NCBI RefSeq assembly: GCF_900100855.1
Contig: NZ_FNCB01000001.1
Coordinates: forward strand, 248,001 to 312,000
Direction of reading: 5' to 3'
DNA length: 64,000 nucleotides
DNA from: Idiomarina zobellii
Lineage (GTDB): Bacteria > Pseudomonadota > Gammaproteobacteria > Enterobacterales > Alteromonadaceae
Shown here: positions 12,224 to 21,525 of the stretch, one piece after another
Position numbering within the stretch: position 1 is the first letter of the stretch
Layout of the letters: the number at the start of each line of letters is the position of its first letter
The notes under the pieces: generated by a model
Databases searched by the model: none
Told to the model about the DNA's origin: nothing
What the model saw: the letters and a program-made list of their open reading frames with translations, nothing else
Program-made: the position numbers and the translations under genes

Positions 12224-13606
12224 GTGAGCATTTTTCCTAACTTGTGTGCCGTAAAACTGGAAACCACCCTAACAGCGCTTGAGCTATTTGAGCTCTGCCA
12301 AAGCGAACCTTATGCACTTTTCCTTGACTCAGCCTCGACAACACACGAAGACGCTCATTATGACTTTATCTTCAGAGCGCCTGAATGCGTCATCCGAAGT
12401 AAAAACGAGCAACTCACTGTCTCCGCCAATAGCATAGCCCAACTCCCGAAAGTCCCAACTCACGCTGCCCAGATGTTCGATTACGCTGAGCAATTAATGG
12501 CGCTGACAGGCCATTATAACGGCCCCGAACACTTGCCTTTCCAGGGCGGTTTTGCCGGCGCAGTGGGGTACGATTTCGGCCGTTGCCTGGAAGTCATTCC
12601 TGAGTTTAACCGTGACGAATACAACTCCAGTGATGCAGTACTTGCGTACTATTGCGAAGCGGTTATTTTTGATAAAAAGCGCAACAAAGTTTGGCTGGTC
12701 GCTCCTGAACAGGCGCTTAAAACGCAGAAAGCTTATTGGGAGCAGTCACCGCAGTCAGACTCAAACACTCCTTTCAAGCTGGCCAGCGCCTGGCGAAGCA
12801 ATATGTCAGAGGCAGAGTACCATACTAAATTTAATGCGGTACAAGCCTACTTACTTAGCGGTGACGCCTATCAAATTAACTTAGCGCAACGTTATCAGGC
12901 GAGTTATCAAGGCTGTGAGTGGGCAGCTTATAAAAAGTTAAGGGCTTCTAATAACGCGCCGTTTTCAGCCTTCATGCGCACCCCTGAAAGCGCCATTCTC
13001 AGCGTTTCTCCTGAGCGCTTCCTAAGCACTACTGGTGCGGGAGAGGTGCAAACTAAGCCGATAAAAGGCACCCGCCCACGTTATGAAGACAGCAGCAGGG
13101 ATTCCGCCAGTAAACAGGCCTTGCTGAATTCAGAGAAAGATCGTGCCGAAAACCTGATGATTGTCGATTTACTGCGTAATGACCTCAGTAAAAACTGCGA
13201 GCCCGGTTCGGTAAAAACGCCGAAGCTGTTTGCCATAGAGAGCTTTCCGGCTGTGCATCATTTAGTATCAACCATTACCGGGCAATTAAAAATGGGCGGC
13301 TCTGCTTTACGTCTGTTTAAAGGAGCTTTCCCCGGTGGCTCGATTACCGGAGCTCCTAAAATTCGGGCTATGCAAATTATTGAAGAGCTCGAGCCGAATC
13401 GCCGCGGCATTTATTGCGGCAGCATAGGCTACTTCTCACAGAACGGCCAAAGCGACTCTAGTATTACCATTCGCACGTTATTAGCAGAAAACGGTCAGCT
13501 TTATTGCTGGGCCGGCGGAGGTCTGGTTGCCGACTCTAAAGCCGATGAGGAATACCAGGAAACCAAGGACAAAGTGTCTCGTATTTTGCCGGTGTTAACC
13601 TCATGA
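12224..13606 (+). CDS. pabB: Aminodeoxychorismate synthase component I (PabB)
   Basis: Converts chorismate and ammonia to 4-amino-4-deoxychorismate, the precursor of p-aminobenzoate for folate. The 460-residue product has the anthranilate-synthase component I fold. It carries PIKGTRPR with Lys281, the lysine diagnostic of PabB; the TrpE in this window (59976) has PIAGT at the same place. The other active-site motifs (DLLRNDLS, PGGSITGAPK, YCGSIGYF) are intact. Start is GTG with AAGGG about 7 bases upstream. No pabA is present here, so the glutaminase may be the TrpG at 61.6 kb or a pabA elsewhere. The stop overlaps the nudL start (ATGA). Confidence 0.95.
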   Translation: MSIFPNLCAVKLETTLTALELFELCQSEPYALFLDSASTTHEDAHYDFIFRAPECVIRSKNEQLTVSANSIAQLPKVPTHAAQMFDYAEQLMALTGHYNGPEHLPFQGGFAGAVGYDFGRCLEVIPEFNRDEYNSSDAVLAYYCEAVIFDKKRNKVWLVAPEQALKTQKAYWEQSPQSDSNTPFKLASAWRSNMSEAEYHTKFNAVQAYLLSGDAYQINLAQRYQASYQGCEWAAYKKLRASNNAPFSAFMRTPESAILSVSPERFLSTTGAGEVQTKPIKGTRPRYEDSSRDSASKQALLNSEKDRAENLMIVDLLRNDLSKNCEPGSVKTPKLFAIESFPAVHHLVSTITGQLKMGGSALRLFKGAFPGGSITGAPKIRAMQIIEELEPNRRGIYCGSIGYFSQNGQSDSSITIRTLLAENGQLYCWAGGGLVADSKADEEYQETKDKVSRILPVLTS

Positions 13607-14217
13607 CTATCAAAAACCGCGCCGAGTTTGTTCGACGTTTCAGCCTCACCCCATCGCCGTCAGTTGACCGAAAACTTGACGAGCCCTTGCGTAAACGCTT
13701 GCGACCAGCAGCAGTGCTTATTCCTATCATTGAGCGCCCGCATGGGCTGTCATTGATACTGACACGTCGTTCCGCTTCATTAAGAAAACATGCCGGACAA
13801 ATTAGCTTTCCCGGTGGTCGCTACGACAGAACCGACAATGACTTGCTGGATACGGCATTAAGAGAAACCGAGGAAGAAATTGGTTTGCCTCGGTCTCAGG
13901 TTGAAGTGATTGGTCGTCTACATGACTATCCGGTATTGTCTTACTTTATGATACGTCCTTATGTGGCCTTTGTGTCGCCTCAGCAGGAGCTTGTTGCCGA
14001 AGAGAGTGAAGTCGCCGAGATATTCGAAGTCCCTCTGGCGGACATTCTTGATCCGAGCAATCATTACGTTTACCGCATTCGCAAGTTCATTTATGACCGG
14101 GTTTATTTTATCCCCTGGCAACACCGCAATATCTGGGGAGCAACCGCAGGAATTTTGCGAGAATTGGCTGAGCAGCTTCAGCCAGAGCGGAAAAGTCACT
14201 TTAAGCCACTCAACTGA
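13603..14217 (+). CDS. nudL: CoA pyrophosphatase, Nudix family (NudL-like)
   Basis: Nudix hydrolase of the group that splits coenzyme A into 4'-phosphopantetheine and 3',5'-ADP. The 204-residue product shows the CoA-specific extension LRKHAGQISFPGG directly before the Nudix box, and the catalytic part of the box, RETEEEIGL. The usual Glu at the start of the box is Asp here (GGRYDRTD). It overlaps pabB by 4 bases (ATGA), so translation is probably coupled; the pabB-nudL (yeaB) pairing is also seen in enterobacteria. Substrate is inferred from the family motif only. Confidence 0.88.
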   Translation: MTIKNRAEFVRRFSLTPSPSVDRKLDEPLRKRLRPAAVLIPIIERPHGLSLILTRRSASLRKHAGQISFPGGRYDRTDNDLLDTALRETEEEIGLPRSQVEVIGRLHDYPVLSYFMIRPYVAFVSPQQELVAEESEVAEIFEVPLADILDPSNHYVYRIRKFIYDRVYFIPWQHRNIWGATAGILRELAEQLQPERKSHFKPLN

Positions 14218-14310
14218 CCAGTTATTTCGCTATAAAGCTTGCCAGCCCCCACACAATTCATGCGACAATACTATAATTAATAGTAACGAACGCGACAGGT
14301 AAGGATAAGT

Positions 14311-15684
14311 ATGATCAGCGTTTTTGATATTTACAAAATTGGTATCGGTCCTTCGAGTTCCCACACAGTGGGTCCTATGAAAGCGGCCTTCGATTTCCTG
14401 AAAGCCGCTAAAGAAGCTGGCCACTTAACTCAGGCAGACGGCGTTAAAGTTGAGTTGTTTGGCTCTTTAGGGCAAACCGGCAAAGGTCACGGCACCGGCA
14501 AAGCGGTTATTTTAGGTTTGGCGGGCGAATTACCGGAGACCGTAGACACCGACAACGTTGACAACTTCCTTGAACAGACTCGCAAAACCGAGAAACTGGC
14601 TTTATTAGGTGAGCACGAAGTCGCATTCCCGGCAGAAGGCGCTATTACATTCCATCGTCGTAAAACCATGCCAAAGCATGCCAACGCTATGGAGCTTAAG
14701 CTCCTAAAAGGCGACGATATTATCTATAGCGACCTATACTACTCTATTGGCGGCGGCTTTATTGTTCGTGACGAAGACTTTGATGAAACCTTAGAAGAAG
14801 CCATTGAACAGTCATCTAAACCTATTCCCTATCCGTTCGACAGTGCCGCTGAACTATTAGGTCATTGCAAGGAGCACGGACTGCGCATTAGCTCATTAAT
14901 GATGGCGAATGAAAAAGTGTTCCGTAGCGAAGATGAGATTCGCGAAGGCTTAATGAAAATTTGGCGCACCATGCAGCAAAGTATCACCAACGGTATTACC
15001 ACCGAAGGTATTTTACCCGGTGGCTTGAAAGTGCGTCGCAGAGCGTCTTCGTTGTATCAGCGGCTGAAAAAAGAAAAGTCGAGCGATGCCATGCAAGTTA
15101 TGGACTGGGTCGATTTATTCGCTTTGGCAGTAAACGAAGAAAACGCTGCGGGCGGTCGTATTGTCACCGCGCCAACTAACGGTGCAGCAGGTATCGTTCC
15201 GGCGGTCATGAGTTATGCCGATAAGTTCATTGAAACACTGGACGAAGACTCTGCGGTTCGCTTTCTACTAACGTCGGCCGCTATTGGCATCTTGTACAAG
15301 AAAAATGCCTCTATTTCCGGCGCTGAAGTCGGTTGTCAGGGTGAAGTGGGTGTTGCCTGCTCCATGGCCGCCGGCGCACTGGCTGAGTTCATGGGCGGAG
15401 GCCCTGAAACCGTTGAGAATGCTGCCGAAATTGGTATGGAGCACAACCTTGGCTTAACCTGTGACCCTGTCGGTGGCCTGGTTCAGGTTCCGTGTATTGA
15501 GCGTAATGCAATGGGCTCCGTCAAAGCCATTAACGCAGCCCGTCTGGCAATGCGTGGCAACGGCGACCATAAGGTGTCTCTGGATAAGGTCATTAAGACC
15601 ATGTGGGATACCGGTAACGATATGAAGACTAAATACAAAGAGACCGCCCGGGGCGGCTTAGCGGTTAATATTATCGAGTGCTGA
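14311..15684 (+). CDS. sdaA: L-serine ammonia-lyase (iron-sulfur, one chain)
   Basis: Deaminates L-serine to pyruvate and ammonia. At 457 residues it is the single-chain type in which beta ([19 protein letters not shown] near the N-terminus) and alpha domains are fused. The cluster cysteines are visible in [16 protein letters not shown] and [18 protein letters not shown]. The ATG follows TAAGGA by 6 bases. The gene stands alone after nudL, with a 93-base spacer that contains TATAAT at 14272-14277 but no good -35, so its promoter is unproven. Pyruvate made here could feed the oxaloacetate/malate genes elsewhere in the window (inference). Confidence 0.97.
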   Translation: MISVFDIYKIGIGPSSSHTVGPMKAAFDFLKAAKEAGHLTQADGVKVELFGSLGQTGKGHGTGKAVILGLAGELPETVDTDNVDNFLEQTRKTEKLALLGEHEVAFPAEGAITFHRRKTMPKHANAMELKLLKGDDIIYSDLYYSIGGGFIVRDEDFDETLEEAIEQSSKPIPYPFDSAAELLGHCKEHGLRISSLMMANEKVFRSEDEIREGLMKIWRTMQQSITNGITTEGILPGGLKVRRRASSLYQRLKKEKSSDAMQVMDWVDLFALAVNEENAAGGRIVTAPTNGAAGIVPAVMSYADKFIETLDEDSAVRFLLTSAAIGILYKKNASISGAEVGCQGEVGVACSMAAGALAEFMGGGPETVENAAEIGMEHNLGLTCDPVGGLVQVPCIERNAMGSVKAINAARLAMRGNGDHKVSLDKVIKTMWDTGNDMKTKYKETARGGLAVNIIEC

Positions 15685-15692
15685 AAAACGAA

Positions 15693-16691
<999 letters not shown>

Positions 16692-16793
16692 TCAGTTTGC
16701 GAATTGTGATATAAAAAAATAGTATAATAATCTTATTAACTATGACAAATAGAAAAGCTGGTAGGTATAAGCAGCTGGAACCGGAATTCAACT

Positions 16794-17477
16794 ATGACAC
16801 AGCCCACATTCGACTTTTCTGCGATACTCGCCTCCTCTGCTCACGACATGAAAAATTCGCTTTGCTTGCTTATTCAGCTAATTGAAGAGGTTTCCGAGCA
16901 AGTACCACAAGGCAGTGCAACAGAAAACATGGCAAAAGTCCATTACGAGGCGCAACGAATTAACTCAGGGCTTATACAACTGCTGACCTTATACCGAGAC
17001 CAGCAGGGAGCGTTGCCGCTGAATGTTGACGAACATCATTGGGACGAGGTGCTTGAGGAACTGCTACTTAACAATGAAGTGTACCTTGAGCAACGTGGTA
17101 TCAGCGTAACAACCGATATCGACGAGTCAGCGGCGGGCTATTTTGACAAAGACCTCATTAGCCACTTACTGAACGACGTTATTATTAATGCTATGCGCTA
17201 TACCGCCGATAAACTCTTTATTACAGTGACAGTCGACGAGAATAAAGGGTGTCAGATTTCAGTGCACGATAATGGCGATGGTTTTCCGAACGACATGCTA
17301 AAACAAGCGCAAATGCCCATGCAGCAACTGGATATGAAAAAAGGCCGTACCGGTTTAGGGCTTTATTTTGCCCACCTAATCGCTGAAGCCCACCAAAGAA
17401 ACGATAAAAAAGGTTTTATCGAACTGAAAAATAATGGACACTTAGGTGGTGGTGTTTTTTCTCTGACATTACCTTAA
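16794..17477 (+). CDS. Soluble histidine kinase without a sensor domain
   Basis: The 227-residue product consists of a phosphoacceptor helix with His17 (SSAHDMKNSL) and a HATPase domain with N box (LNDVIINAMRY), G1 box (HDNGDGFP) and G2 box (GRTGLGLYFA). It has no membrane segment, PAS, GAF or other input domain, so it should be cytoplasmic and would need a partner to sense anything. No response regulator is fused or directly adjacent on the same strand, but receiver proteins lie 2-4 kb away at 18583 and 20659. That it phosphorylates one of them is my inference. It starts the run of plus-strand genes to 18.6 kb. Confidence 0.85.
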   Translation: MTQPTFDFSAILASSAHDMKNSLCLLIQLIEEVSEQVPQGSATENMAKVHYEAQRINSGLIQLLTLYRDQQGALPLNVDEHHWDEVLEELLLNNEVYLEQRGISVTTDIDESAAGYFDKDLISHLLNDVIINAMRYTADKLFITVTVDENKGCQISVHDNGDGFPNDMLKQAQMPMQQLDMKKGRTGLGLYFAHLIAEAHQRNDKKGFIELKNNGHLGGGVFSLTLP

Positions 17478-17504
17478 AAATAATAACAACCTAATGAGCG
17501 TTAT

Positions 17505-18263
17505 ATGATTTACACCATTGTTATAGCACTGATTATACTTTTGATAATACTGGCGATTGTCGTCGGTTCAGTGCAACAACATAAGCAGCGTCAGGAGCTT
17601 GAGCGACGCAAAAAACTTGCCCGATACAGAAGCGCTCTGGAGCAGATTGAAGACCTTATTCACATGTCCAGCTTCTTCCCTATTGGTAAGTCGATGTTGG
17701 CTGTCCTGAATATGCGTGCCTACGAAGTTCTGCAACAAATGTATGCCGTATCACCGACCAAAGACTTTCAGGCTCGTATTGAAGATTACAAAGAAAGAAT
17801 GGAAGGAGTTGATCCAAAAGACACTTCTCTAATTAGTGAAGAGTTTGAAATTCCACAGAACAACAAGCAAATTATTGCCATGATCAATGCGCTCAAGCGC
17901 TTGAAAGCGACCCTAAGAAGCGAGCACGCTCGTGGCCGCGTTGACAGTAATGTATTTAGTGTAGAAGACCAGCGTTTAAGCAAGTTACAGCTGAAAATTA
18001 GTATTGAAACGCTCATCCGTCGCGGTCGTCACGCCTATGAAAGCCATATGTTAGGGTCAGCGCGTCAATACTACGAGAAAGCGTTGCGCACTATCGAAGA
18101 GCAGAGCTTTTCTGACGATTACACAACGTCTCGTGAGGAGTCCATTAAAAAAGCTCTGGAACAAATTGCGCAAGAGCTGACCGACGCACATGCTCGTGAT
18201 CAAGCAAAGAACAAAAAAGAAGACGACCTGGAAGAACTCTTTCAACCGAAAAAGAAATGGTAG
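17505..18263 (+). CDS. Membrane-anchored cytoplasmic protein of unknown function
   Basis: I cannot name a family. The 252-residue product has one N-terminal membrane helix (rich in Ile/Leu/Val, residues 3-24) followed by a basic stretch, so the rest should face the cytoplasm. The body is mostly helical and charged. Residues 165-215 (RRGRHAYESHMLGSARQYYE) look like one or two TPR-type helical hairpins, and the C-terminus is very rich in Lys, Asp and Glu. It lies 27 bases after the histidine kinase gene and 3 bases before the yciH gene, so the three are likely one transcript. Confidence 0.8.
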   Translation: MIYTIVIALIILLIILAIVVGSVQQHKQRQELERRKKLARYRSALEQIEDLIHMSSFFPIGKSMLAVLNMRAYEVLQQMYAVSPTKDFQARIEDYKERMEGVDPKDTSLISEEFEIPQNNKQIIAMINALKRLKATLRSEHARGRVDSNVFSVEDQRLSKLQLKISIETLIRRGRHAYESHMLGSARQYYEKALRTIEEQSFSDDYTTSREESIKKALEQIAQELTDAHARDQAKNKKEDDLEELFQPKKKW

Positions 18264-18266
18264 TTT

Positions 18267-18602
18267 ATGTCTGACTGGAAAAATCAACTCAGCCAAATGG
18301 TGTATTCGACGGATTCAGGCCGCATTGAACCCGAGAAAGAGCCTGAGCAGATACCAGAAAGCGACGGCATTGTACGCCTTAGAAGAGAAACCAAAGGCCG
18401 AAAAGGAAAAGGCGTTACTATTGTCACTGGTCTGGCGCTGCCAAAAGACGAACTGAAGGCATTTGCGAAAAAGCTAAAACAACAATGTGGTGTGGGCGGC
18501 TCTGTCAAAGACTACGATATTGAACTTCAGGGTGACCAGCGAGACAGTATTGAAAACTATTTAAAAGTGCAAGGCTATAAGGTTAAACGCTCGGGAGGTT
18601 AA
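18267..18602 (+). CDS. yciH: YciH, SUI1/eIF1-like translation factor
   Basis: Bacterial homologue of eukaryotic initiation factor eIF1 (SUI1); in E. coli YciH can influence start-codon fidelity in vitro, but its in vivo role is not settled. The 111-residue product has a variable N-terminus and the SUI1 core: RRETKGRKGKGVTIVTGL, then KKLKQQCGVGGSVKD and a C-terminal IELQGDQRD motif. The usual length is about 108. It starts 3 bases after the upstream stop. Its last 20 bases overlap the convergent end of the receiver-phosphatase gene. Confidence 0.93.
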   Translation: MSDWKNQLSQMVYSTDSGRIEPEKEPEQIPESDGIVRLRRETKGRKGKGVTIVTGLALPKDELKAFAKKLKQQCGVGGSVKDYDIELQGDQRDSIENYLKVQGYKVKRSGG

Positions 18603-20253
18603 GGTCATACTCTATATATAGGCACTGCCCTTCGTCCTTCCACTCATAATAACGAGAGAAATTTTTAATCAACTGCATTCCGCGCCCGTGCATTTTTTCT
18701 TCATCCAGCACTGGCGAAAATTCGTCTGCCGGATAGCCATTCTCTCCGTTAGAGCGAATACCGAAACAAATCACACTATCAACAGGCTGGTAGTTAACAT
18801 CAATTGCTACTTCTATGTCTTCAAGACTTTTCAAGCGGCGCTCACGCTCAGAATAGTAACGCTCAAAGCCCTCGTCTTCTTCTTTTATGTCGGAGTTTAG
18901 ACGCAATAGATTATGCTCTAAAATGTTATTGAACGCTTCAGCTAACAACAAATAAAGCGTCGTTTTATGAGCTTTTATCCCTTCGAGGTGCGACAAAGAG
19001 TCCACTAGCCGAGTGACCGGATCTTCCCCTTTGATATTGTGTTCGGTTAAGCTCACTTTTAGTTCAAATGGCAGGTGGATTATTGAGTGATCATCCTGCT
19101 TTACCGGTAAACCGGTTGGCACGCAGTTCACAACGACTAATGAAATATCATCGCTTTGTTCTGTTCCCTGCTGAAAGCTTTCAAGAGAACTCACCAAGTC
19201 ATCGAACTGGTCTTGATGACCAAACTGCTTGAGCTTGTTTTCAAACCCACTTTCTTTCAGTCGGTTACCGTCAGTATTCGCCATTTCAATCACACCATCT
19301 GTGTATGCCACCAGCCGTTGTCCACGCTCGATAAAACAATGGCTCAGAGAGCTGTTAAACTCGTCGGGCGGTAAAATTCCCAGTGCGAGATGCTCAGACG
19401 GTAAGCGATTGGTTACTTCTCCGTTATTATCAATGAAAAGAGCGTCCGGAATGCCTCCGTTCCAATAGCTGAGGCGGTCGCCCCCTGCTGATAGCTCTGC
19501 GACAAATGCTGCACAAAACATGTCGTCAGGTAACAATTTTACCAGGCGCCGATTAAACTCTTTGACCATAGTCGCAACCGACAACCCTCTCTCAGCCAAA
19601 TCGAAAAACGTCTGCGCAACCGGCAGTGCTCCCGTTGCCGGCGCCAAGCCATGACCGGTAAAGTCACCGACAAAAATATAGTAGTTTCCTAAGGGGCCCC
19701 CTTTTGACAGGACCAAGTCACCATTAAATTCGGTTGCCGGCGATAAATAGGTTTGCAGAAAATCGAACCTCAGTTCATTTTCTAACAGTGCGTTGCTTAG
19801 CATGTGGCTCACCACATTTTGCTCACGCTCCATGCGGTTCGAGTGATAAGCCAGTACTTCATTCTTTTCTTTCAGCTTAAAGCTCAATTCTCGCACACGT
19901 GCGTGAGCATTTAGCTTAGCCTGTAAAACAATAGGCTCTGGCGGCGTACTGATAAAGTCATCGCCGCCCGCATCCAGGCATTCTAAAAGAGTTTTCTGAT
20001 CATCAAGTGCAGTAATAAACAGCACAGGAAGATGAATTTCACCACTTAACTGTTTTAAGTGTTTTGCGGTTGTAAGGCCGTCCATAACCGGCATCATGAC
20101 ATCAAGCAACACAATGTCAGCACCTTTGTGACTGAAAAGCTCCAGCGCTTGCATACCGTTTTCCGCGCAGCTCACATTGTGTCCAAAACGCTCAATAAGC
20201 CCCCTCAGCATTACCCGATTAGCGGCTTGGTCATCAACAATAAGTATGTGCAT
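18583..20253 (-). CDS. Receiver-PP2C phosphatase-HATPase partner-switch regulator (CrsR-like)
   Basis: Three signalling domains in 556 residues. Residues 1-120 form a receiver with phosphoacceptor Asp51 (VLLDVMMPVMDG) and acidic pair Asp7/Asp8; the conserved switch Lys is missing, with Thr at FISTPPEP. A short coiled linker leads to a SpoIIE-type PP2C phosphatase (GDFTGHG at 196-202, later AYTDGVIEMAN). Residues from about 415 form an anti-sigma-type HATPase with N box LLLAEAFNNILEHN and GRGM motif; its G1 box is unusual (RSNGENG). This order matches CrsR of Shewanella, where the phosphatase acts on the STAS protein CrsA and the ATPase-like domain restrains RpoS; HsbR of Pseudomonas is related. 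The STAS partner is the upstream gene, coupled by TAATG. The RpoS link is inference. Confidence 0.88.
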   Translation of the reverse strand: MHILIVDDQAANRVMLRGLIERFGHNVSCAENGMQALELFSHKGADIVLLDVMMPVMDGLTTAKHLKQLSGEIHLPVLFITALDDQKTLLECLDAGGDDFISTPPEPIVLQAKLNAHARVRELSFKLKEKNEVLAYHSNRMEREQNVVSHMLSNALLENELRFDFLQTYLSPATEFNGDLVLSKGGPLGNYYIFVGDFTGHGLAPATGALPVAQTFFDLAERGLSVATMVKEFNRRLVKLLPDDMFCAAFVAELSAGGDRLSYWNGGIPDALFIDNNGEVTNRLPSEHLALGILPPDEFNSSLSHCFIERGQRLVAYTDGVIEMANTDGNRLKESGFENKLKQFGHQDQFDDLVSSLESFQQGTEQSDDISLVVVNCVPTGLPVKQDDHSIIHLPFELKVSLTEHNIKGEDPVTRLVDSLSHLEGIKAHKTTLYLLLAEAFNNILEHNLLRLNSDIKEEDEGFERYYSERERRLKSLEDIEVAIDVNYQPVDSVICFGIRSNGENGYPADEFSPVLDEEKMHGRGMQLIKNFSRYYEWKDEGQCLYIEYDLNLPSV

Positions 20254-20558
20254 TAAGCAATAGTAAACATCTTATCGAAACGAGAAATATCAAGAATACG
20301 ACGAACATCCGGCTTGGCGTTAATAAGCTGAATGTCTTTAACACTGCTGCCTAAAGACTTACGCATATTCAACAACATACCCAGCGCTGAACTGTCCAGG
20401 TATTCGGTTTCTCTCAAGTCAATGATCACCGTTGGCTGAGAGTCGCCAATATGGCTATAAGCCTGACGAAATTCTTGTACCAAACTGAAATCAAACTTAC
20501 CCTGAATGGCAATAATCAGTTGTTTGCCATCATTTGAAAACTCACGACTAACGCTCAT
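20253..20558 (-). CDS. STAS-domain anti-sigma factor antagonist (CrsA-like)
   Basis: The 101-residue single STAS domain is of the SpoIIAA/RsbV type. The phosphorylatable serine lies in EYLDSSALGML (Ser56/Ser57), after the buried strand TVIIDLRE. Its stop codon shares a base with the start of the receiver-phosphatase-ATPase gene (TAATG), so the two are translated together and should form the partner switch: the ATPase domain phosphorylates the serine or binds the unphosphorylated form, and the PP2C domain removes the phosphate. The start has an AGGGGTA stretch upstream. In Shewanella the homologous protein CrsA frees RpoS; that this one does so is inferred from domain order. Confidence 0.9.
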   Translation of the reverse strand: MSVSREFSNDGKQLIIAIQGKFDFSLVQEFRQAYSHIGDSQPTVIIDLRETEYLDSSALGMLLNMRKSLGSSVKDIQLINAKPDVRRILDISRFDKMFTIA

Positions 20559-20599
20559 AGGTACCCCTTTTTTTCATGAGCCTAACACAATTTTATGAT

Positions 20600-20646
20600 T
20601 GAGTTTATTGCCTGAATACCCTAATCTTTGCTACATCATAAACTCA
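20600..20646. promoter_or_regulatory. Inverted repeat and candidate promoter between STAS and double-receiver genes
   Basis: TGAGTTTAT (20600-20608) and ATAAACTCA (20638-20646) are perfect 9-bp inverted arms 29 bases apart in the 100-base divergent spacer. Within them, TTGCCT (20608-20613), 17 bases and CTACAT (20631-20636) could be a promoter for the plus-strand gene. The -10 begins like the CTA-type hexamers favoured by RpoS, but the match is partial. Confidence 0.35.
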
Positions 20647-20658
20647 TTTTGACCGATT

Positions 20659-21456
20659 ATGGCGATAGCCTTCGACGAACTCCGAATTTTGCTCATCGAG
20701 CCTTCCGATGTGCAGCGTAAAGTCATTACCCAACACCTCAATCAGGCAGGTATCCAACATACCCGAGGCTCTTCTACTATAGCGGAAGCAAAAGAAGAAA
20801 TCCTGCGTTGGCAGCCTGATATCGTAACGAGCGCCATGTATTTTGAAGATGGTACGGCGCATGAACTTATTCAATTCATCAACCGAAACGATCTTCACGA
20901 CACCTTACATTTTATGTTGGTATCGTCTGAACACCGAGCCGACCAGCTCGAACAGTTTAAGCAAGCCGGTATTATTGCTATTTTACCGAAACCTTTTACT
21001 CCGGAGCAATTACAGCGCGCTATTACGGCGACTATGGACTTAATGGAGCCGGAATTACTCCACCTAGAGCTGTATGACATAGAAGACTTACGGGTGCTTA
21101 TTGTTGATGACAGCCTGACTTCGCGTCATGTATTACGTCGCGTGTTTGAAAACCTGGGCGTTGAAATATTTGTTGAAGCCGAAAACGGTCAACAAGCCAT
21201 TGATATATTAGAAGAACATCAGTTCGATTTAATTGTCACCGATTTCAATATGCCGGAAATGAATGGTCGTGAATTAACACAATATATTCGCAACAGTTCA
21301 GCACATGCACACACTCCTGTACTGATGGTGACAGCGCGCGCCAATGAGCCACAACTGGCAAACGTAAAACAAAGCGGCGTCGATGCTCTGACCGACAAAC
21401 CCTTTGAGCCGGCAGCCATACGCGGCTTAATCTCACGTTTACTTGACCAACAGTAA
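20659..21456 (+). CDS. Double-receiver protein with a degenerate first receiver
   Basis: The 265-residue protein has two receiver folds and no output domain. The second (from about residue 144) has all key residues: Asp150/Asp151, phosphoacceptor Asp195 in IVTDFNMPEMNG, a Thr switch (MVTARA) and Lys in TDKPFEP. The first (residues 8-128) keeps the Lys (LPKPFTP) but has Ser/Ala where the Asp belongs (DIVTSAMYFEDG) and Glu-Pro instead of the acidic pair, so it cannot be phosphorylated in the normal way. Such pseudo-receivers often bind partners. It is divergent from the STAS/phosphatase pair, which suggests a shared pathway. There is no clear ribosome binding site, so the ATG rests on the domain start. 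Confidence 0.85.
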   Translation: MAIAFDELRILLIEPSDVQRKVITQHLNQAGIQHTRGSSTIAEAKEEILRWQPDIVTSAMYFEDGTAHELIQFINRNDLHDTLHFMLVSSEHRADQLEQFKQAGIIAILPKPFTPEQLQRAITATMDLMEPELLHLELYDIEDLRVLIVDDSLTSRHVLRRVFENLGVEIFVEAENGQQAIDILEEHQFDLIVTDFNMPEMNGRELTQYIRNSSAHAHTPVLMVTARANEPQLANVKQSGVDALTDKPFEPAAIRGLISRLLDQQ

Positions 21457-21467
21457 CCCATAAAAAG

Positions 21468-21506
21468 AAGGCCCCTGACGCTTTATCACGCCAGGGGCCT
21501 TTTTCT
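21468..21506. terminator. Bidirectional Rho-independent terminator
   Basis: AAGGCCCCTG (21468-21477) pairs with CAGGGGCCTT (21492-21501). The stem is flanked by an A run on the left and by TTTTTCT on the right, so it works in both directions. It lies exactly between the convergent double-receiver gene and the amidohydrolase gene. Confidence 0.9.
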
Positions 21507-21525
21507 ATTTAGCCGTTAACTCATT

